From Clostridiaceae bacterium (lineage in GTDB: Bacteria > Bacillota > Clostridia > Oscillospirales > Acutalibacteraceae), in the NCBI GenBank assembly GCA_016297555.1, contig JAEDGK010000033.1, positions 1 to 18,392 on the forward strand: a stretch of DNA of 18,392 bases, written 5' to 3'. The translations under genes were made by a program, and so were the position numbers. The notes under the pieces are model-generated. The model did no database searches, had not been told where the DNA came from, and was given only the letters and a program-made list of their open reading frames with translations. Positions 8,101 to 13,634 of the stretch are shown piece by piece (positions within the stretch are counted from its first letter, which is position 1; each line of letters begins with the position of its first letter).

Positions 8101-8127
8101 ATATTTGCGAAAAAAACTTGATATTTG
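8101..8127. repeat. Direct repeat ATATTTG in the malQ-SIS divergent region
   Basis: ATATTTG occurs at 8101-8107 and again at 8121-8127, exactly 20 bases apart, or about two helical turns. Each copy is followed by a GC-containing stretch (CGA, TGCG). The second copy overlaps the -35 hexamer of the SIS promoter. This is a candidate binding site for a regulator of the divergent operons. It is short enough to be chance in AT-rich DNA. Confidence 0.35.
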
Positions 8128-8146
8128 TGCGCTCAGAGTTTAAAAT
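8118..8146 (+). promoter_or_regulatory. Sigma-A-type promoter for the SIS-GH84-CapA operon
   Basis: TTGATA (8118-8123) and TAAAAT (8141-8146) are separated by exactly 17 bases. The predicted start is near 8153, about 25 bases before the SIS gene ATG. Confidence 0.7.
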
Positions 8147-8177
8147 TAAATAAAAATCATTTTCGGAGGTTGCGGAT

Positions 8178-8915
8178 ATGTCAAAGGCTGCCGAATATTT
8201 TGAAAACCTGAGCAGGATAATTGATGAAATAGCCTTCTCACAGGCGGATAACATAGAAAAGGCGGCGCAGGCGGTTGCGCTGGCACTTAAAAGCGGCGGC
8301 AGAATTCACGCCTTCGGCACGGGTCATTCCCATATGCTTGCCGAGGAGATATTTTACCGCGCGGGCGGGCTCGCCAATGTCAATCCCATCCTTGAAAGCT
8401 CGCTCATGCTCCACGAGAGCGCGTCAAAAAGCACCGAGCTTGAAAGGCTCGAGGGCTACGGCGAAATACTTTTTAACAGCAACGACATAAAGAAAGGCGA
8501 TGTTCTGTTTCTCTTTTCAAATTCCGGAAGAAACGGAGCAGCGATAGACCTTGCGCTGACCGCTCAAAAAAACGGAGTTTTCACAGTTGTGATAACCAAT
8601 ATGAAGCACACGGCAACGGGAAAATCAAGACATTCAAGCGGCAAAAAGCTGTTTGAGCTGGGCGACGCCGTTATTGATAACTGCGGCTGCCCCGGAGATG
8701 CCGGTATTAAAATTGACGGCGTTGAGCTTAAAGTTGCTCCGACCTCAACTGCGGCGGGAGCGGCAATTCTCAATGCGATTGAGGCGAGAGCGGTTGAAAT
8801 AGCCGTGTCGGAAGGCTTTGTTCCCGATATTTTTTCAAGCAGCAATGTTGACGGCGGCGACGAGATAAACAATGCCCTTATTGCAAAATACAAAAAGGAG
8901 ATAAAAGCATTATGA
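8178..8915 (+). CDS. SIS-domain phosphosugar-binding protein (UPF0309 / COG4821-like)
   Basis: The 245-residue cytosolic protein carries a single SIS fold, the domain used by phosphosugar isomerases, MurQ-type etherases and sugar-responsive regulators. The phosphosugar-binding segments are FGTGHSHM (46-53) and SNSGRNG (114-120). The C-terminal AP.STAAGA stretch (187-195) is typical of this subfamily. There is no DNA-binding domain, so it is probably an enzyme and not a regulator. The length matches the UPF0309 group, whose reaction is not established to my knowledge. ATG has GGAGGT (8165-8170) at 7 bases. Its stop overlaps the GH84 start by 4 bases (ATGA), so the two are coupled. Co-expression with an N-acetylglucosaminidase suggests it acts on an amino-sugar phosphate; this is inference. 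Confidence 0.85.
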   Translation: MSKAAEYFENLSRIIDEIAFSQADNIEKAAQAVALALKSGGRIHAFGTGHSHMLAEEIFYRAGGLANVNPILESSLMLHESASKSTELERLEGYGEILFNSNDIKKGDVLFLFSNSGRNGAAIDLALTAQKNGVFTVVITNMKHTATGKSRHSSGKKLFELGDAVIDNCGCPGDAGIKIDGVELKVAPTSTAAGAAILNAIEARAVEIAVSEGFVPDIFSSSNVDGGDEINNALIAKYKKEIKAL

Positions 8916-10588
8916 TTTATCCCGCTTTTCAAAAAGCCGAAATAAGCGAAATGCTTGCCTTTTCTCCGCAGAAAATCACGATTGAGGGCTTCGACAGCGA
9001 TTACGCGGCGGCTTTTTTAGATGAATTCAACCGCAAAGTCGGTAAAGGTAACATACTTTACATAACAATCAACAAAGAAAATACGCGGCGCACCGAATAC
9101 CTTGAAAGCGCGTGCAGATTAAGCGGCGAAAAGTACTTTATTGTTTCCGAAAAACAGGGCGAAGATGTAAAAATCACCGTCACCGTTTCGTGCCGCAGAG
9201 GTCTTTTTGCGGCGCTTAACAGGATAAAGAGAATGTGCGAAAGCAAAGAATTTATTATCGGCTCGGTTGAAGATTATCCGCTTTTCGCTGTCCGCGGCTA
9301 TATAGAAGGCTTTTACGGCAAGCCTTGGAGCGAGGAAAACCGCAAAATGATGCTTCGCCTGCTTTCTTCATACGGAATGAACACATATTATTATGCCCCG
9401 AAGGATGACCCGTATCACAGAGATAAGTGGAGCGAGCTTTATCCCGAGAATGAGATTTGCCGCCTGTCGGAGCTTGCGGCTCTTTGCCGTGAAAATTTTG
9501 TTGATTTTTATTATTGCATTGCACCCGGACTTAATATGAAATATTCTTCCGATGCTGATTTTGAAAGGCTTTGCTGTAAAGCTAAGCAGCTTTACGAAGT
9601 CGGAGTTGCGAATTTCGGACTGTTGCTTGATGATATTCCCGAAAATCTGTGGTTTGATGATGATAAAGCGGCTTTTGACGGTGAAGCGGTCAATGCACAC
9701 ATTGATTTGATACGCCGTTTTCGCAGCTTTCTGACGGAGCTTGACCAAAAATGCCGCTTGACGGTTTGCCCTCTGCAATATCACGGCAGGGGAGACGAGT
9801 ATTATATTTCAAAGCTCGGTAAAGGAATACCCGCCGATGTGAGCATATTCTGGACGGGAGAAAATATCTGCTCTCAAAGTCTGACCGTGCGGGAAGCGGT
9901 TGCTTTTGAAAATTCAACAAACCGTCAGCCGCTTTATTGGGATAACTTCCCCGTGAATGACGCCGAGATGCTTAATGAAATGCATATCGGCTATCTGAGC
10001 GGCAGAGAAAAGGAGCTTTACCGCTATTCGGAGGGGATTATCTCCAACTCAATGGAATACTGCCTGTCAAGTAGAATACCTTTACTCACCGTCTGCGACT
10101 ATCTATGGAATCCGATTGCATATGACGGCTTTTCATCTTGGCAAAACGCCTGTGAAATTGTACTCGGAGACAAAAAAGAGACTCTTATGCCGTTCCTTGA
10201 CAACCTTTTGACCTCATGCTTGAAGGTTGAGAATTCTCCAATGCTGAACAGTGCGTTAGCTTCGGCTCAGCAGTTCCTTTTTTCGGGAGATGAGTGCGGC
10301 GCGGCGCGGGCGATTTCGGAATATATATCGGCTCTTGAAAAATGCTATAATGCCCTGAAAACACTTGATGACCCTATGCTTGCGGAGCTTGCTCCATGGG
10401 CTGAAAAGCAGTATATCGCTCTTGATTTAATCAAAAGTGCGGCGGCATTGATTGATAATTCTTGCGCCGAAAACAGGCAAAAAACCGCGTTGATTTTAAA
10501 AAAATATCTTGAACATCCCAAAACCTTATGCAATTTTTCGCTTCAATTCTTTGCGGAAAGGATGATTAATTATGGAAATGCCCGATAA
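8912..10588 (+). CDS. GH84 beta-N-acetylglucosaminidase-like enzyme, apparently cytosolic
   Basis: The 558-residue product shows a GH84 (O-GlcNAcase/NagJ-type) catalytic domain. An N-terminal GH20b-like alpha/beta domain spans roughly 1-120. The barrel then starts with RGYIEGFYGKPW (128-139), followed by YYAPKDDPYHR (160-170), the catalytic aspartate pair D240-D241 in LLLDDIP, FWTGENI (313-319) and YWDNFPVND (342-350). The C-terminal part from about 400 is helical. Mechanism in the family is substrate-assisted hydrolysis of terminal beta-linked GlcNAc. Many bacterial homologues are secreted multi-domain proteins; this one starts directly at the N domain with no signal peptide and no carbohydrate-binding module. 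AGGAG at 8896-8900 supports the start. It overlaps both neighbours. The likely role is trimming imported GlcNAc oligosaccharides. Confidence 0.9.
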   Translation: MIYPAFQKAEISEMLAFSPQKITIEGFDSDYAAAFLDEFNRKVGKGNILYITINKENTRRTEYLESACRLSGEKYFIVSEKQGEDVKITVTVSCRRGLFAALNRIKRMCESKEFIIGSVEDYPLFAVRGYIEGFYGKPWSEENRKMMLRLLSSYGMNTYYYAPKDDPYHRDKWSELYPENEICRLSELAALCRENFVDFYYCIAPGLNMKYSSDADFERLCCKAKQLYEVGVANFGLLLDDIPENLWFDDDKAAFDGEAVNAHIDLIRRFRSFLTELDQKCRLTVCPLQYHGRGDEYYISKLGKGIPADVSIFWTGENICSQSLTVREAVAFENSTNRQPLYWDNFPVNDAEMLNEMHIGYLSGREKELYRYSEGIISNSMEYCLSSRIPLLTVCDYLWNPIAYDGFSSWQNACEIVLGDKKETLMPFLDNLLTSCLKVENSPMLNSALASAQQFLFSGDECGAARAISEYISALEKCYNALKTLDDPMLAELAPWAEKQYIALDLIKSAAALIDNSCAENRQKTALILKKYLEHPKTLCNFSLQFFAERMINYGNAR

Positions 10589-11087
10589 TCCGCTTATTGC
10601 CGCCGCATATGAGCGACTCTATCATGAAACTCCGCTCGGATTTTATAACTGCGGCAGGCTGTGCGACGGGCTCTGCTGCCGGGGTGACTGTAAAGGTATG
10701 TGGCTTTACCCGGGCGAGGAGGAATTTTTTACAAACAGAGAGGGCTTTGAGGTCTGTGAAACCGAGGGGAACTACGGCTATCCCATGGTTATTTGCTCAG
10801 GCGAGTGCAAAAGAGAGGAAAGACCGCTTGCCTGCCGAATTTTTCCTCTTTTCCCGCTTGTTTTTGAGGAAAACGAAAAAATCAGCATTAAAGTAATTTA
10901 TGATCCGAGGGCAAAAATATGCCCGCTCGCAAGGGCGGATAAACCGCTCGACCGTTCCTTTATACGGGAAGTCGGCAAAACGGCAAGATTTCTTGCGCGG
11001 GATGAGAAAATGCTTGAATATATGAAAGCGGTCAGCCTTGAACTGACGGAAATAATCGAGCTTGAAAAGCTTTTGACTACGGAATAA
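10572..11087 (+). CDS. Cysteine-cluster protein (YkgJ-like zinc/iron-chelating type)
   Basis: The 171-residue protein has ten cysteines, nine of them in the first 90 residues: C27, C31, C35, C36, C40, C62, C75, C79, C88, then C117. The CxxxCC core and the RPLACRIFP block (84-92) resemble YkgJ-type cysteine-cluster proteins, thought to bind zinc or an iron-sulfur cluster. The C-terminal half is helical. No signal peptide or membrane segment is seen. ATG lies inside the GH84 end (17-base overlap), with AAAGGATG just upstream. It is therefore tightly coupled to GH84. The biochemical role of the family is unclear. A maturation or modification function for a neighbouring protein is one possibility, not shown here. 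Confidence 0.75.
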   Translation: MEMPDNPLIAAAYERLYHETPLGFYNCGRLCDGLCCRGDCKGMWLYPGEEEFFTNREGFEVCETEGNYGYPMVICSGECKREERPLACRIFPLFPLVFEENEKISIKVIYDPRAKICPLARADKPLDRSFIREVGKTARFLARDEKMLEYMKAVSLELTEIIELEKLLTTE

Positions 11088-11093
11088 TTATTT

Positions 11094-11100
11094 GAGAGGG
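11094..11100 (+). promoter_or_regulatory. Ribosome binding site fixing the GTG start of the CapA gene
   Basis: GAGAGGG lies 8 bases before a GTG codon at 11109. Starting at that GTG gives an intact lipoprotein signal peptide. Any later start would destroy it, so GTG is the start. Confidence 0.7.
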
Positions 11101-11108
11101 TTGGTTTT

Positions 11109-12404
11109 GTGAAAAGAGTTGTATCAAATGTTTTTATAATAACATTACTATTGTGTTTTCTCTGCGGATGTAAAATCAAAGGAGACACGGCGCTGTTTGC
11201 CGCAGCTCCCGCCTTTGATTACGAAAAAGCCGCTTACACGGTGTCTGCTGCGGCAAAGTGCAATATGACGGCTGATTTTCTGCGCTCTCTCGGTCAGGAC
11301 GCCGCGGAAAAACTCGTCAGCGATATCGAAAGCGGCTCATACAGCGAGCGCTCGTGGCTTGAAGCAACGGGATATTCTTATCATGTTATGCTTGATAAGC
11401 TTGACGGTACGCAGAATGCCGCCAACATAACCGATTTCGGAGATAACGGCGCGGATGCCTTCAGCGTTGCATTTGTGGGCGATATTTTGCTTGACACCAA
11501 TTTCAGACCCATGGCTCACGCGGCGGAAAAGGGCGGAGTGCTCAACTGCATTGACAAAGCCGTGGTTGATTATCTCAACGCCTGCGATGTTTTTCTCATC
11601 AACAACGAGTTTTCAATCGGCACGCGCGGCGAACCGCTGAAAAACAAGACATGGACTTTTCAGGCAAAGCCCGAGAGAATACAAATTCTCAAGGATTTGG
11701 GCGCTGATATAGTGTCTCTCGGAAACAACCATGTTTATGACTTCGGCGAAACCGCTTTTATAGATACAATGGAGCATCTTAAAGCGGCAGGTATGCCATA
11801 TGTGGGAGCGGGAATGAATCTCGGCGAGGCGGCGCAGGGGCACTATTTCATTGTCAACGGCTGCAAGGTCGGCATTGTTGCGGCGAGCAGAGCCGAAAAG
11901 ATTTATTTTACCCCCGTTGCCGAAGCGGACAAGCCCGGAATAATGGGCACATACAACAGCGCGGATTTTGTTGAAGCAATCAGGAAAGCCGACGCACAAT
12001 GCGATATTCTGATAGTCTATGTCCATTGGGGAACGGAAAACTCAACAAAGCTTGAACCGGCGCAGACTCAGATGGCGCGTGAATACATAGACGCGGGCGC
12101 CGACGCCGTTATCGGCGGGCATACCCATTGTCTGCAAGGAATGGAATTCTATAAAGGCGCGCCGATAGTTTACAGCGTGGGCAATTTCTGGTTTAACAGC
12201 AAAACACTTGATTCCTGCGTTATAACTCTTAAAATTAACCGTGAAATGAAAACAGAAGTTCTGCTCACGCCTTTACTTCAAAAAGACTGTGAAACAAGAC
12301 TTCTGACTGCCTATGATGAGCGCAGAGCGCTGTTTGACCGTGTTGAAAGCTATGAGCCTCAGGGCGTTAATATTTCCGACGAGGGAGTAATAACTGCGGC
12401 GTGA
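11109..12404 (+). CDS. CapA-family (poly-gamma-glutamate capsule type) lipoprotein
   Basis: The 431-residue product starts at GTG. It carries a lipoprotein signal: KR, a hydrophobic core, then lipobox LCGC with C21 as the lipidation site, so it is anchored on the outer face of the membrane. Residues 25-115 form an unassigned helical region. The PGA_cap metallophosphatase-like domain follows, with GDILLD (124-129), NNE (165-167), GNNHVYD (205-211), HWGTE (306-310), GGHTH (336-340) and GNFWF (358-362). The domain is related to calcineurin-like phosphoesterases. CapA proteins are linked to polyglutamate capsule export, yet many lipoprotein members stand alone, and no capB/capC is seen here. It lies 21 bases after the cysteine-cluster gene and ends the operon. 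Confidence 0.88.
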   Translation: MKRVVSNVFIITLLLCFLCGCKIKGDTALFAAAPAFDYEKAAYTVSAAAKCNMTADFLRSLGQDAAEKLVSDIESGSYSERSWLEATGYSYHVMLDKLDGTQNAANITDFGDNGADAFSVAFVGDILLDTNFRPMAHAAEKGGVLNCIDKAVVDYLNACDVFLINNEFSIGTRGEPLKNKTWTFQAKPERIQILKDLGADIVSLGNNHVYDFGETAFIDTMEHLKAAGMPYVGAGMNLGEAAQGHYFIVNGCKVGIVAASRAEKIYFTPVAEADKPGIMGTYNSADFVEAIRKADAQCDILIVYVHWGTENSTKLEPAQTQMAREYIDAGADAVIGGHTHCLQGMEFYKGAPIVYSVGNFWFNSKTLDSCVITLKINREMKTEVLLTPLLQKDCETRLLTAYDERRALFDRVESYEPQGVNISDEGVITAA

Positions 12405-12407
12405 ATT

Positions 12408-12716
12408 TTATTCGCCGTGCCACGCAAAGCGTGCCATATCAACGCGCCCGTCATCGAGAAATTCAATTCCCTCCTCCGAAAGGAGCTGCCGCTGCATATT
12501 TTCTCCGCCGAAAGCAAATGCTTTTGACACCTCGCCGCTGCGCGTCACAACTCTGTGGCAGGGAATTTTGCCCGGCTCGGGGTTCACATGGAGCGCGTAG
12601 CCCACAACTCTTGACAGGCGCGGATTTCCCGCAAGGGCGGCAATCGTGCCGTAGGAAGCAACCTTTCCTTTCGGTATCATTTTAACAACGGAATAGATTT
12701 TTTCAAATGTATTCAT
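12408..12716 (-). CDS. MGMT-family alkyltransferase-like protein with intact active-site cysteine
   Basis: The 102-residue product equals only the C-terminal DNA-binding domain of O6-alkylguanine-DNA alkyltransferase. It contains the helix-turn-helix region with Y22 (SYGTIA), the arginine-finger SRVVGYAL.. NP block (R36), and PCHRV with the nucleophile C53. Alkyltransferase-like (Atl) proteins of similar size usually have tryptophan or alanine in place of this cysteine, so this one may still accept alkyl groups. The family repairs or flags O6-alkylguanine in DNA. It has no N-terminal Ada/Ogt domain. ATG has GGTGA (12721-12725) upstream. Its stop is 3 bases from the convergent CapA stop, and it is divergent from the HAD gene. 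Full-length Ogt-type repair proteins are about 160-180 residues. Confidence 0.87.
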   Translation of the reverse strand: MNTFEKIYSVVKMIPKGKVASYGTIAALAGNPRLSRVVGYALHVNPEPGKIPCHRVVTRSGEVSKAFAFGGENMQRQLLSEEGIEFLDDGRVDMARFAWHGE

Positions 12717-12731
12717 AATATCACCATAATT

Positions 12732-12760
12732 ATAATAGCAAATTTATATTGTAATATCAA
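12732..12760 (-). promoter_or_regulatory. Probable promoter for the MGMT-family gene
   Basis: On the minus strand TTGATA (12760-12755) and TATTAT (12737-12732) are 17 bases apart, with TGC before the -10 (extended -10). An overlapping TATAAT at 12734-12729 is an alternative -10 with poorer spacing. The predicted leader is only about 9 bases long, so the transcript may be nearly leaderless. Confidence 0.5.
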
Positions 12761-12763
12761 CAC

Positions 12764-12769
12764 GGAGGG
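12764..12769 (+). promoter_or_regulatory. Ribosome binding site fixing the TTG start of the HAD gene
   Basis: GGAGGG lies 8 bases before TTG at 12778. The nucleophile motif of the HAD fold starts only 8 residues in. The first internal in-frame ATG (residue 29) would remove that motif, so TTG must be the start. Confidence 0.8.
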
Positions 12770-12777
12770 CAGAAATT

Positions 12778-13416
12778 TTGAAATATACGCACATAATCTG
12801 GGATTGGAACGGAACCTTGCTTGATGATATCGGAGCCTCGCTTGCGAGCGTTAACGATATGCTTGCCATGCGCGGCAAGCCGCCGATTGATGCGGATTAT
12901 TACAGGGAATGTATAGGTGTTCCGATAATCAAATTTTATGAAAAAGTCTTTGAGCTTGAAAAAGAGGATTATTCGTTGATTATAAAACAATATAACGAGG
13001 GATATGTGCGCCATTTGGCGAATTGTTCCCTGACCGAAGGCGCTGTGAGAGCAATAAAAACCTTTACGGAGCTCGGATTAAAGCAGGTAGTGGTTTCTTC
13101 GTCAAATTATGACAGGATTATTGAGGATATGAGGAAATACGGCGTTTACGGCAGCTTTGACGCGGTGCTCGGAGCGGGGGATTACTTTGCCGGCTCAAAG
13201 GTTGAGAGAGCGGTTGAATATCTCAAAAAAGAGGGTGCCGAAAGCTCCGCCGTTCTCGTTGTCGGCGACCTTGAGCACGATGCGGAAATGGCGGCAGAGC
13301 TTGGAGCGGACTGTGTTTTGCTCACAAGCGGTCACGAGCATATTTCACGCCTGAAAGCTGCGGGAGTGCCGTTAATTGACAATCTTGACGAGCTGATTTC
13401 TCTTGTAAACAATTAA
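12778..13416 (+). CDS. HAD-superfamily phosphatase (phosphoglycolate phosphatase-like)
   Basis: The 212-residue cytosolic product has all HAD motifs. Motif I is DWNGT with nucleophile D9; motif II is VVVSSS (S107/S108); motif III is K141; motif IV is GDLEHD with D164 and D168. A helical C1-type cap lies roughly between residues 18 and 85, which places it with Gph/beta-phosphoglucomutase-like enzymes. Motif I has asparagine (N11) where the usual second aspartate, the general acid/base, stands. DWNGT is a recurrent variant in Gph-like proteins, so it need not be inactive. Start is TTG with a strong GGAGGG. It is monocistronic as far as seen. The substrate is unknown; phosphoglycolate or a small sugar phosphate is plausible. 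Confidence 0.85.
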   Translation: MKYTHIIWDWNGTLLDDIGASLASVNDMLAMRGKPPIDADYYRECIGVPIIKFYEKVFELEKEDYSLIIKQYNEGYVRHLANCSLTEGAVRAIKTFTELGLKQVVVSSSNYDRIIEDMRKYGVYGSFDAVLGAGDYFAGSKVERAVEYLKKEGAESSAVLVVGDLEHDAEMAAELGADCVLLTSGHEHISRLKAAGVPLIDNLDELISLVNN

Positions 13417-13428
13417 CAAAATATTGTT
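13415..13428. other. Weak AT-only inverted repeat after the HAD gene
   Basis: AACAA (13415-13419) and TTGTT (13424-13428) flank four bases and overlap the HAD stop codon. It could form a very weak stem. No GC-rich intrinsic terminator is seen after this gene, so read-through into the large downstream gene is possible. Confidence 0.25.
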
Positions 13429-13461
13429 CGATTGTTTGTCAATAATGACTATTAAATGTCG

Positions 13462-13490
13462 TTGTTAACAAAATGTTCATAATTTATTTA
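13462..13490 (+). promoter_or_regulatory. AT-rich region with palindrome and weak candidate promoter
   Basis: TTGTTA (13462-13467) is followed 17 bases later by TATTTA (13485-13490), a weak sigma-A match. The -35 sits in a perfect palindrome TTGTTAACAA (13462-13471). A second candidate -10, TATAAA (13533-13538), has no good -35. The true promoter of the large gene cannot be fixed by eye. Confidence 0.3.
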
Positions 13491-13522
13491 CTAAATGTTA
13501 AAAAATCTGCACGGCATTTGCA

Positions 13523-13612
13523 ACATCTTCTTTATAAAATGGCGATGTAGAAATAGGCATCATATGCCTTTGCGGGTTTGATTTTCAGACCGCATGCGCG
13601 CCGTTTGGCGCG
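13523..13612 (+). ncRNA. Structured 5' leader of the giant secreted-protein gene
   Basis: Three hairpins follow each other closely: AGGCAT/ATGCCT (13555-13569); TGCGG/CCGCA continued by TTTG/CAGA around one bulged G (13571-13594); and CGCGCC/GGCGCG with loop GTTT (13597-13612). A possible fourth upstream, ACATC/GATGT, spans 13523-13548 with a 16-base loop. The last hairpin ends 10 bases before GGAGGTG. The sequence does not match the cyclic-di-GMP, fluoride, ZTP, SAM or TPP riboswitch consensus that I can recall. There is no U tract after the last stem, so translation control or mRNA stabilisation is likelier than termination. Confidence 0.4.
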
Positions 13613-13621
13613 GAATCTTAT

Positions 13622-13628
13622 GGAGGTG
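13622..13628 (+). promoter_or_regulatory. Strong ribosome binding site of the giant secreted protein
   Basis: GGAGGTG lies 6 bases before ATG 13635, a near-consensus site that fixes the start directly before a textbook signal peptide. Confidence 0.85.
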
Positions 13629-13634
13629 CAAAAT

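Noticed and set aside
11109..12404. CapA as part of a poly-gamma-glutamate capsule locus
   Set aside because: No capB, capC or capE-like gene is seen near it. CapA-domain lipoproteins commonly occur without them.
12778..12816. HAD protein as a dead enzyme because motif I reads DWN in place of DxD
   Set aside because: The nucleophile, serine, lysine and motif IV aspartates are all present, and DWNGT is a recurrent variant in Gph-like proteins.
13541..13547. GGCGATG resembling the start of a fluoride riboswitch
   Set aside because: The partner CGCC-type segment and the rest of the crcB consensus are missing, and the downstream gene is not a fluoride exporter.
13508..13548. CACGGCA resembling a cyclic-di-GMP-I (GEMM) riboswitch start
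   Set aside because: The diagnostic GAAA tetraloop and the ACGCAAAGCC core do not follow.
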